Shown one piece after another: positions 37,635 to 43,846 of a stretch of DNA of 43,846 nt. The position numbers and the translations under genes are program-made. The notes under the pieces are model-generated. The model searched no databases. It was not told the origin of the DNA and worked only from the letters and a program-made list of their open reading frames with translations. Source of the DNA: Azospirillaceae bacterium (GTDB taxonomy: Bacteria; Pseudomonadota; Alphaproteobacteria; Azospirillales; Azospirillaceae); contig JANQHG010000125.1 of assembly GCA_028277115.1 (NCBI GenBank), forward strand, positions 1 to 43,846, written 5' to 3'. How positions within the stretch are numbered: the first letter of the stretch is position 1; every line of letters starts with the position of its first letter.

Positions 37635-39923
37635 ATGCTCGAGACCGAAATCCGTGAGCTTCTGGCCGAGCTTGCCGGTGACGACGGCACTTCGGCGGCC
37701 AGCGCCGACCATTTGGCCGCGGAAGCGCGGCGGCACATCCCCGCCAAGCTGTTGGCAGATTGGCAGCGCCAGTGTCGCGCCCTGGCCGGCGCCGGTCTGA
37801 GCACCGGGACACGGTGGGGCTATGTTCGTCACTCGCTGGTTGTGGCAGAGCAGCTGGGGGCCCAGGCAGCGTTCCAGTTGGCCGAGAGCGTCCGCCAGAT
37901 CGCCTATATTGCCGGACGCCGGGCGGCACAGGCCTTGCCGCACGCGGCGGCGGCGGCAGTTCGCCGGCTCGGCACTCCGGGCGCGTTTCGGCTCTGGCTG
38001 AACACCGTCGAGCGGTATGCGCCGCAGATGCCCGATGTCCTTGCGGCGCTGCTCGAACACACCGACCGCGTGCTTGGCCAGGTCGGGATTGCCGGTTATG
38101 AAGCCTGGGTTTTAAACGGGTTGCGCGCAAGCGGTGGCGACCGCGCGCGTCGGCACGCGTACTTCACCTTTTCCGATCCCGACGCTGAGCGGGCGCTGAT
38201 GCGCGAGGCTGGGGAGATTGTCTATGCGGATCTGGACCGGCGGCTGACCACCTATCTGACCGCCTTGTGGCGGCTGCGGTTGATGGTGCGCGCGGTTGGC
38301 GGCAGCCCCGGCCGACCGTTGCCGCGCCGTGCCAGCTTCGACGGCGGGGTGGTCTGGGTGCCAGAGACCCTTCCCGGCGTCCCAGCGGCGGCCGCCGTGG
38401 ACCTGTTCCGTGCCAGCCTGGCCCATGTCGCCGCGCATGCGATGTTCTCCGGTGATCGATTTGCGGTTGGCGGGCTCAAGCCGTTGCAGATCGCCCTGGT
38501 ATCGCTGATCGAGGACGCCCGGGTCGAGCTGCTGGCACTGCAAGCATTTCCGGGCCTGCGTCGGTTGTGGCTGCCGTTCCATGAGGCCCGACCCGGCGGC
38601 GCGGTGACCGCGCCGACGCTGATGGCGCGGTTGGCCCGGGCCTTGATCGATCCCGACTATCGCGACGGCGACGCCTGGGTCGACAAGGGGCGGGCGATGT
38701 TGTTTGCCCGCCGCGTCTCCTTGCACGATCCTACGATCAGCCGCGGCATCGGCAATCTCTTGGGCAACGACCTGGGGCAAATGCGGGTTCAGTTCAACGC
38801 GCGGTCCTACATTGTCGAACCGGCCTACCGCGACGACAATCTCGGTCTTTGGGACTTCGGTGACGACCGGTCCGACAATGCCGAGGGGACGGACATTTTC
38901 GACTTGGTGCGGATCGCGCCGCAAACCGGCGACGACACGAGACCGGACCCGTGTCGTCAAGAGCAGGCGCCGGAAGAGGCGGTCAATCGGGCCCGCCCGG
39001 CGGACGCGGCCGCGCAGGAAGAGGGCGTGCCAGTGGCACGCTATCCGGAGTGGGACTATGTGATCGCCCGGGAACGCAGGGATTGGGCCACTGTGGTCGA
39101 GTATGCGCCAGTGCCGGGGGCTGCCTTTACCATCGAACAGTTTCTAAAGCGCCGGTCCGATGTCGTAAACCGGATCACCGCGTTGGTGCGGTCGGCGCGG
39201 GTCAGCCGGCCGGTCCGGGTGCGCCGCCGGCTGGACGGCGATCGCCTGGACATCGATGCGGCGATCGAGGCGATGATCAGCCGCTCGGCGGGCGAAACGC
39301 CGGATCCGCGCATCTACATGACCTCGGAGCGCCGGCACCGAGACCTTTCGGTGCTGCTCTTGCTCGATATTTCGGAATCAACCAATGATCGTGTCCACGA
39401 AGATGGTGCAACCGTATTGGATCTCGAGCGCCAGTCAACCGCGCTGCTCGCTCATGCCATGGCCGAACTGGGCGATCTATTTGCAATTCACGCCTTTTGC
39501 TCCAACGGTCGCAATGAAGTTCGCTATCAACGCTTGAAAGATTTCGCGACTCCTTACGACAACCAGGTGAAGGCCAATCTGGCCGGATTGACGGCTGGTC
39601 TGTCGACGCGGATCGGGATCGCCCTTCGCCATGCCGCCGCCGATCTGCGCCGCCAGCCGACCCTTCGCAAAGTCGTTCTGGTGATCACCGACGGCGAACC
39701 GTCCGATATCGATGTCCAGGAACGCCGCTATCTGGTGGAAGATGCGCGCAAGGCGGTGATCACGCTCAACCACGAGGGCATTGACGTCTTCTGCGTCGGG
39801 CTGCAATCCGATGGCGACCGATATCTTACGCGCATTTTCGGCCGAAGGAATGCGGTCCAAGTCGACCGCCTGGAACTTCTGCCAGAGAAGCTGCCGCTCC
39901 TGTATTTCCGGCTGACATCTTGA
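37635..39923 (+). CDS. CbbO/NorD-type von Willebrand factor A protein
   Basis: This 762-residue protein has a long helical N-terminal region and a C-terminal VWA domain (about 570-760). The metal-ion-dependent adhesion site is intact: DISES (578-582), the later Thr within GLSTRIGIALRH, and VVLVITDGEPSD. In CbbQO-type activases the VWA domain of CbbO grips an acidic residue of the client while the hexameric AAA+ ring supplies force. An acidic, Ala/Glu-rich linker (DDTRPDPCRQEQAPEEA) separates the parts. It starts 10 bases after the AAA+ stop. Its usual partners (Rubisco, NorCB) are absent. NorD and CbbO are hard to separate by eye. Confidence 0.88.
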   Translation: MLETEIRELLAELAGDDGTSAASADHLAAEARRHIPAKLLADWQRQCRALAGAGLSTGTRWGYVRHSLVVAEQLGAQAAFQLAESVRQIAYIAGRRAAQALPHAAAAAVRRLGTPGAFRLWLNTVERYAPQMPDVLAALLEHTDRVLGQVGIAGYEAWVLNGLRASGGDRARRHAYFTFSDPDAERALMREAGEIVYADLDRRLTTYLTALWRLRLMVRAVGGSPGRPLPRRASFDGGVVWVPETLPGVPAAAAVDLFRASLAHVAAHAMFSGDRFAVGGLKPLQIALVSLIEDARVELLALQAFPGLRRLWLPFHEARPGGAVTAPTLMARLARALIDPDYRDGDAWVDKGRAMLFARRVSLHDPTISRGIGNLLGNDLGQMRVQFNARSYIVEPAYRDDNLGLWDFGDDRSDNAEGTDIFDLVRIAPQTGDDTRPDPCRQEQAPEEAVNRARPADAAAQEEGVPVARYPEWDYVIARERRDWATVVEYAPVPGAAFTIEQFLKRRSDVVNRITALVRSARVSRPVRVRRRLDGDRLDIDAAIEAMISRSAGETPDPRIYMTSERRHRDLSVLLLLDISESTNDRVHEDGATVLDLERQSTALLAHAMAELGDLFAIHAFCSNGRNEVRYQRLKDFATPYDNQVKANLAGLTAGLSTRIGIALRHAAADLRRQPTLRKVVLVITDGEPSDIDVQERRYLVEDARKAVITLNHEGIDVFCVGLQSDGDRYLTRIFGRRNAVQVDRLELLPEKLPLLYFRLTS

Positions 39924-39993
39924 TTTGTCGAATCCTGCCGGATCGGCGGCACGGTCAAGTCCGCAGCGGTCTCGCGCCGATGGCTGGCACTTA

Positions 39994-40060
39994 GACCAAA
40001 TCCGATTGTTTGGTTCCGGTTATCCAGGCCTGAGGAAGCTGGTCACCGATCCTGTTGGGG
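39994..40060 (+). repeat. Dispersed MITE-like repeat, copy 3 (partial)
   Basis: From GACCAAATCCGATTG to CACCGATCCTGTTGGGG this matches copies 1 and 2 closely. Bases 40144-40168 resemble its first part in inverted orientation (GGATTTCGTATGA against GGATTTGGTATGA in copy 1), so 39994-40168 may be a short element with imperfect terminal inverted repeats. Confidence 0.7.
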
Positions 40061-40531
40061 CGCGGGCCTGGGGCAGAGAGCTCCCGATCGACCAGGGTGC
40101 GGCGCGCGCCCCGACCGAGCGGCGGTGCTCCGACCAAACGGAACGGGTCAACCGGATTTCGTATGACGCGGGCTCGGGATGACCGGCCGCCCCTTGGCGG
40201 TTCGGGCTCGACCAGGCCGGCCCACTTCGCAACCCGGCTCGCGCCCACCGGGTCGATTATGGCAATACGGCGTCAACTGCAGTGCAGCAGAAAGCAACGC
40301 AATCGCAACATACGGCCTTGAGGTGGCGCGGACCCGGGGTCTATAACACAAGGTGAAGGTCAGGCCCGCACCGGCGGGCCGCCCAGGGTCGGTCCTGTGC
40401 GTTTTCCGGTCTCGGCGGTGGTGCCACCGCACGCGCCCCGGCGGCGACCAAGCCCGGTTTTCGGTCGCCCGCGCCGCGGCGGCCCGACGCGACCCGTTCC
40501 CCGTTTCCCCCCACCAGCGCCGACGTGACCC
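40061..40531. other. Spacer before the acetamidase/formamidase gene
   Basis: No gene is supported. It contains the repeat's possible inverted end (40144-40168), an 11-base palindrome CTGCAGTGCAG (about 40277-40287), a hairpin GGCCCGC/GCGGGCC (40363-40369, 40374-40380) and a TATAAC hexamer near 40342. These may belong to the promoter of the next gene. Confidence 0.45.
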
Positions 40532-41479
40532 ATGCCAACCGAACCAGTCGCCCGCACCATTCACCACCACAGCCATCATCACGGCTGGAACAATGCGTTC
40601 CAGCCGATCCTGACCGTGGCGCCGGGGAGTGTCATCACGCTCGAGACGATCGATGCCTCGGGCGGCCAGCTGACCCTGGACTCGCACGCCGACGACGTCG
40701 CGCGGCTCGATCTCGACCGGGTCAACCCGGTGACCGGGCCGATCTATATCGACGGCGCCGAGCCGGGCGACGCCTTGTCGGTCAAGTTCTTGAACTTCGC
40801 GCCGTCCGGTTGGGGCTGGACCGCCAACATCCCGGGCTTTGGTCTGTTGTGCGACCAGTTCCCGGCCGCCGCGCTGCACCTGTGGCGATATGACGCGACC
40901 AATTTCGCACCGGCGCTCTACGGTCCGGGCGGTCGGGTGCCGTTGAAGCCGTTCGCCGGCACGGTCGGGGTCGCGCCGGCCGAGCCCGGCCAGCATTCGA
41001 TCGTGCCGCCGCGCCAGGTCGGCGGCAACCTGGACATCCGCGACCTTGCGGCCGGCACCGACCTGTTGCTGCCGGTCGAGGTCCCGGGCGCCCTGTTTTC
41101 GATCGGCGACACCCACGCGGCCCAGGGCGACGGCGAGATCTGCGGCACCGCGATCGAAAGCCCGATGACGGTGACGGTCCGGCTCGACCTGATCAAGCAG
41201 GCGGCGCCGCCGGCGCCCCGCTTTGCCACCCCGGGGCCGGTCAGCCGCCACCTCGACGACATGGGCTACGAGGTCACGACCGGGGTCGGTCCCGACCTGT
41301 TCCAGGGCGCGCGCGACGCGGTCTCGGCGATGATCGACCTCTTGTCGGCGCGCTACAAGATGCAGCCGGTCGAGGCCTACATGCTGTGCAGCGTCTGCGC
41401 CGATCTTCGGATCAGCGAGATCATCAACCGGCCGAACTGGGTGGTCTCGCTCTATTTCCCGCGGTTGGTGCTGGCGTAA
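40532..41479 (+). CDS. Acetamidase/formamidase family protein
   Basis: The 315-residue protein belongs to the FmdA/AmdA family, zinc-dependent hydrolases of formamide or acetamide, unrelated to AmiE. It shows the N-terminal HHHGWNNAF, SVITLETIDASGGQ, GPIYIDGAEPGDAL, PRQVGGNLDIRDL, LFSIGDTHAAQGDGEICGTA (metal/active-site region) and AYMLCSVCADLRISEI near the end. It is a second, unrelated amide hydrolase close to the amiE cluster, but separated by 608 bases with a repeat and probably with its own promoter. Confidence 0.92.
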   Translation: MPTEPVARTIHHHSHHHGWNNAFQPILTVAPGSVITLETIDASGGQLTLDSHADDVARLDLDRVNPVTGPIYIDGAEPGDALSVKFLNFAPSGWGWTANIPGFGLLCDQFPAAALHLWRYDATNFAPALYGPGGRVPLKPFAGTVGVAPAEPGQHSIVPPRQVGGNLDIRDLAAGTDLLLPVEVPGALFSIGDTHAAQGDGEICGTAIESPMTVTVRLDLIKQAAPPAPRFATPGPVSRHLDDMGYEVTTGVGPDLFQGARDAVSAMIDLLSARYKMQPVEAYMLCSVCADLRISEIINRPNWVVSLYFPRLVLA

Positions 41480-41496
41480 CGCGGGCGGCGCGGGGG

Positions 41497-41542
41497 GTAC
41501 AGGGGGGTGCCCCCCCGACCTTTGGGGGCGCCAGCCCCCAAA
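41497..41542. repeat. G-run hairpin element after the formamidase gene
   Basis: TTTGGGGGC (41521-41529) and GCCCCCAAA (41534-41542) form a perfect 9-base stem with loop GCCA, preceded by runs of six G and seven C. It is of the same kind as 16957-16975. It lies between convergent genes and may terminate transcription; a T6 run follows further on near 41582-41587. Confidence 0.65.
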
Positions 41543-41589
41543 TCCGGCGCCGACCGCCCGCTCTCGCCGGACCCCGTCGGGTTTTTTGT

Positions 41590-42072
41590 TTACAGCGCCG
41601 CCAACGTTTGCTCGGCCCCCGACACGCTGACGCCGGGGCCGTCCTCGACCGCGAGATGGCGAACCACGCCGCCGTCGATGATCATCGCGAATCGCTTGCA
41701 GCGCACGCCGAGGCCAAGCTCGGTCAGATCGAACTCGAGCCCGAGCGCCTTGGTGAACGCGCCGCTGCCGTCCGGCAACAGGAACACGGCGTCGCCGACC
41801 CCGGCCGCCGTGCCCCACGCCGCCATCACGAACGGGTCGTTGACCGCCATGCACACCACCCGCTCGACCCCCTTGGCCTTAAACGCGGCGGCGTGGGTCA
41901 GATAGCCGGGCAGATGGTCGTCGTTGCAGGTCGGGGTGAACGCGCCCGGCACGCCGAACAGAACCACCTTGGCGCCGCCGAGCAGCGTCTCGGTGTTGAC
42001 CTCGGTCATGCCGCCGTCGCCGAGGTGGCCGAGTGTGGCCGACGGAATGCGGTCGCCAACCTGGATCGTCAT
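41590..42072 (-). CDS. Prx5-type peroxiredoxin
   Basis: A 160-residue thiol peroxidase of the Prx5 (AhpC/TSA, redoxin) class that reduces hydrogen peroxide and organic peroxides in the cytoplasm. The active-site loop is VPGAFTPTC with peroxidatic Cys49, followed by Asn where Ser is usual, then DDHLPGYL. Further Cys are at 74 and 125; which one resolves, if any, is unclear, and a glutathione/glutaredoxin-dependent 1-Cys cycle is possible. An AAGGAGG site seven bases before the ATG supports the start. Confidence 0.93.
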   Translation of the reverse strand: MTIQVGDRIPSATLGHLGDGGMTEVNTETLLGGAKVVLFGVPGAFTPTCNDDHLPGYLTHAAAFKAKGVERVVCMAVNDPFVMAAWGTAAGVGDAVFLLPDGSGAFTKALGLEFDLTELGLGVRCKRFAMIIDGGVVRHLAVEDGPGVSVSGAEQTLAAL

Positions 42073-42321
42073 CGCGGGTCCTCCTTAGGTATCCTGGTTC
42101 GGGTGCGCTTCGGCGCGCCGGGGCCCCGGCCGCCGGGCCGATAGGTGGCGCACGCGCGCCGGGAAAACCAGGGGGCGTTTCAGCAATTTTGCCGTTTCCG
42201 CGCTTGTCCCCGGACTGATAGAATGACTGGCGGGCCCCCGATGGCTTGCCGCCCGCACGACGCGTGCCGGCGGCCTTAGGACGGCGCGCCGTCTGCCACG
42301 CTGCCACATGGATCGCTCGGC

Positions 42322-42897
42322 ATGCCGCACGCAACCAGGGTCGGCGATACCCTCACCGGACAATTGCTGATCGCCATGCCGGGCATGGCCGATCCGCGAT
42401 TTCAGCGCACCGTGGTCTACATCTGTGCCCATAATGACGAAGGTGCCATGGGCCTCGTCATCAACCGTCTGTTCGGATCGATCAGCTTTGCCGATCTACT
42501 CGAACAATTGGACATCAAGCCGCCGCCGACCCCGGTCGGCGTGCGGGTGCATTACGGCGGGCCGGTCGAGTCGGGCCGCGGGTTCGTTCTGCACTCGACC
42601 GACTTTCTGCGAGACGGCACGCTCCAGGTAGACGACGACGTCGCCTTGACCGCGACCGTCGATATCCTGCGCGCGATCGTCGATGGCCACGGGCCGCAGC
42701 ACCGGCTGCTCGCGCTCGGCTACGCCGGCTGGGGGCCGGGCCAGCTCGACCAGGAGATGCAGGCGAACGGCTGGCTGAACGCGCCGGCCGACACCCGGCT
42801 CGTGTTCGACCTCGACATCGACGCCAAGTGGGAGCGTGCGATCGCCAAGCTCGGGGTCAGCCTGTCGATGCTGTCGGGCGAGGCCGGGCACGCGTGA
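42322..42897 (+). CDS. YqgE/AlgH family protein
   Basis: A 191-residue protein of the DUF179 (YqgE/AlgH) family: [49 protein letters not shown] and [18 protein letters not shown]. The fold is known but the biochemical role is not settled; in some bacteria it affects alginate or Holliday-junction resolvase partner genes. It is divergent from the peroxiredoxin, an association seen in several alphaproteobacteria. Confidence 0.94.
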   Translation: MPHATRVGDTLTGQLLIAMPGMADPRFQRTVVYICAHNDEGAMGLVINRLFGSISFADLLEQLDIKPPPTPVGVRVHYGGPVESGRGFVLHSTDFLRDGTLQVDDDVALTATVDILRAIVDGHGPQHRLLALGYAGWGPGQLDQEMQANGWLNAPADTRLVFDLDIDAKWERAIAKLGVSLSMLSGEAGHA

Positions 42898-42916
42898 CGC
42901 CGGCCGCCCCGCGCGG

Positions 42917-43504
42917 CTACCCGGCCCAGTCGTCGCGGACCAAGCCGAAGATCAGGTGATCGCGCCAGGCGCCGTTGATCTTAAGATAGCCGCGGGCGTA
43001 GCCCTCATGTGCAAACCCGAGCTTGAGGAGCAACGCACGGCTTGCCTCGTTGGTCGGCAGGCACGAGGCCTCGACCCGATGGAGGTTGAGGCGCCGGAAG
43101 GCAAAACCGACCACAAGCCGCACCGCCGCGCCGGTGTAGCCGCGCCGCGCATACGCCGCGCCGACCCAATAGCCCAGCGTCGCCATCTGGGCGACACCGC
43201 GCCGCACATTGACCAGACCGATGCCGCCGATCATGCGGCCGGTCGCGGCGTCGAAGGTCAGAAAGGCGTAGCCCTGGTCGTTGTGCCACTCGATCGCCTG
43301 GCGGCGCAGCCGTCGCAAAAAGCTGTCGCGGGTCAGGGTGTCGGCCGGCCACGCCGGCTCCCACGGGGTCAGGAACGCCCGGCTGGCTTGACGCAACGCT
43401 GCCCACTCGTGCCAGTCCTGCGGCACCGGCGGGCGCAGGCTGACCAGGGCGTCGTCGAGCCGGATCGCCGGCGGGGTCGGGTGGCCGCTGCCGAGCAGGC
43501 GCAT
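42917..43504 (-). CDS. RimJ/RimL-type GNAT N-acetyltransferase
   Basis: This 195-residue GNAT protein resembles ribosomal-protein alanine N-acetyltransferases: DALVSLRPPVPQDWHEWAAL at the start, IGGIGLVNVRRGVAQMATLG, the acetyl-CoA loop YARRGYTGAAVRLVV and LHRVEASCLPTNEASRALLL, then FAHEGYARGYLKINGAWRDH. It probably acetylates a protein N-terminus; RimJ is the closest model, but substrate cannot be told. ATG 43504 is used; GTG 43507 is in frame. The M16 peptidase gene lies 23 bases upstream, so the two are likely cotranscribed. Confidence 0.92.
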   Translation of the reverse strand: MRLLGSGHPTPPAIRLDDALVSLRPPVPQDWHEWAALRQASRAFLTPWEPAWPADTLTRDSFLRRLRRQAIEWHNDQGYAFLTFDAATGRMIGGIGLVNVRRGVAQMATLGYWVGAAYARRGYTGAAVRLVVGFAFRRLNLHRVEASCLPTNEASRALLLKLGFAHEGYARGYLKINGAWRDHLIFGLVRDDWAG

Positions 43505-43527
43505 CACCGCGCGCGGCTCACAACCGA

Positions 43528-43846
43528 TCAGCCGAGCCGGGCGGCGATGCGCTCGAACGGCTCCAACGCCGCCAGGGGGCCGAGCGCGGCGACGGTCGGC
43601 CGGCTCGCAAGCAACCGCTCGACCGTGCGCCGCACCGCCGGCAGCGAGACCTCCTCAATCCGCGCGACGATCTCGCCGACCGGGATCGGGCGGCCGAAGG
43701 TCAGGAGATGTTGGCCGAGCTGCTCGCAGCGCGCCATCGTGCTTTCCATCGACATCAAGGTGCCGGCGCGCAGCTGCGCGCGCGCGCGCGCGACCTCGTC
43801 CTCGGTCAGGCTGTCCGGCAGGCCGACCACGGTGTCGCACAGGACC
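43528..43846 (-). CDS. M16-family zinc peptidase, C-terminal part (cut by window end)
   Basis: About 105 residues of the C-terminal, non-catalytic half of an M16 (insulinase/processing peptidase-like) protein: LCDTVVGLPDSLTEDEVARA, RAQLRAGTLMSMESTMARCE, LGQHLLTFGRPIPVGEI and a final AALGPLAALEPFERIAARL. The catalytic HxxEH would lie in the missing N-terminal half beyond the window. The order M16 peptidase then GNAT is common in Rhodospirillales-type genomes. Confidence 0.9.
   Translation of the reverse strand, partial: VLCDTVVGLPDSLTEDEVARARAQLRAGTLMSMESTMARCEQLGQHLLTFGRPIPVGEIVARIEEVSLPAVRRTVERLLASRPTVAALGPLAALEPFERIAARLG

Noticed and set aside
36827-39923. Assignment of the AAA+/VWA pair as true Rubisco activase cbbQ-cbbO
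   Set aside because: The motifs fit the family, but no cbbL, cbbS or cbbM gene lies in the window and the neighbours are amide genes. The family name was kept without the gene symbol.
40148-41854. A long minus-strand frame across the formamidase gene
   Set aside because: It is antisense to a complete FmdA-type gene, without motifs, and spans the repeat and hairpin element.

Overview
The window is a GC-rich (very high G+C third positions) alphaproteobacterial chromosome segment. It carries two pucBA-type light-harvesting operons, a plant-type GshA, a folP-glmM-thiD run and a DUF1127 protein. Together these point to a purple non-sulfur phototroph, most likely of Rhodospirillales type. The light-harvesting peptides look closest to the LH2 type of Phaeospirillum molischianum (from memory, not searched).

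Layout: (1) 1-4440, minus strand: a small membrane protein, a class III nucleotide cyclase, gshA and rsmE. (2) 4645-7392: a three-gene signalling operon of a CheY-like receiver, a two-motif CheC-type phosphatase and a PAS-PAS histidine kinase. (3) 7484-10841: folP, glmM and thiD, with glmM/thiD overlapping. (4) 10969-14801: a LuxR-type regulator next to two paralogous pucBA operons. Their upstream regions keep the same blocks at the same distances, and their 3' ends are highly structured. (5) 15122-18306: a membrane-anchored alpha/beta hydrolase, a C-terminal remnant of an EamA transporter, cidAB (holin/antiholin-like) and a DUF1127 protein. (6) 18449-26854: housekeeping genes uvrD/pcrA, gyrA and coaD, then on the minus strand a creatininase-family hydrolase, a secreted hypothetical protein and ssb, then a DUF2892 protein. 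(7) 26943-28713: a CBS-pair protein, an IS630 transposase remnant and an AT-rich intergenic island. (8) 28714-39923: an aliphatic-amide utilisation cluster. (9) 40532-43846: an acetamidase/formamidase, a Prx5-like peroxiredoxin, YqgE/AlgH, a RimJ-type acetyltransferase and the C-terminus of an M16 peptidase cut by the window end.

The amide cluster is the most interesting part. AmiC (cytoplasmic amide sensor) and AmiR (ANTAR antiterminator) precede a leader holding two hexaloop hairpins and an intrinsic terminator, the architecture expected for ANTAR control. Behind it come a five-gene Urt/Fmd-type ABC transporter (its binding protein is a Tat-exported paralogue of AmiC), amiE with its catalytic residues at Pseudomonas numbering, and a CbbQ/NorQ-type MoxR AAA+ ATPase with a CbbO/NorD-type VWA protein. 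No Rubisco or NO-reductase gene is present, so the AAA+/VWA pair may serve the amidase. A separate acetamidase/formamidase follows after a dispersed repeat.

A MITE-like dispersed repeat occurs three times (start of window in reverse, after coaD, after the VWA gene), and G-run hairpin elements occur after several genes. I saw no tRNA, rRNA, CRISPR array or intact insertion sequence.
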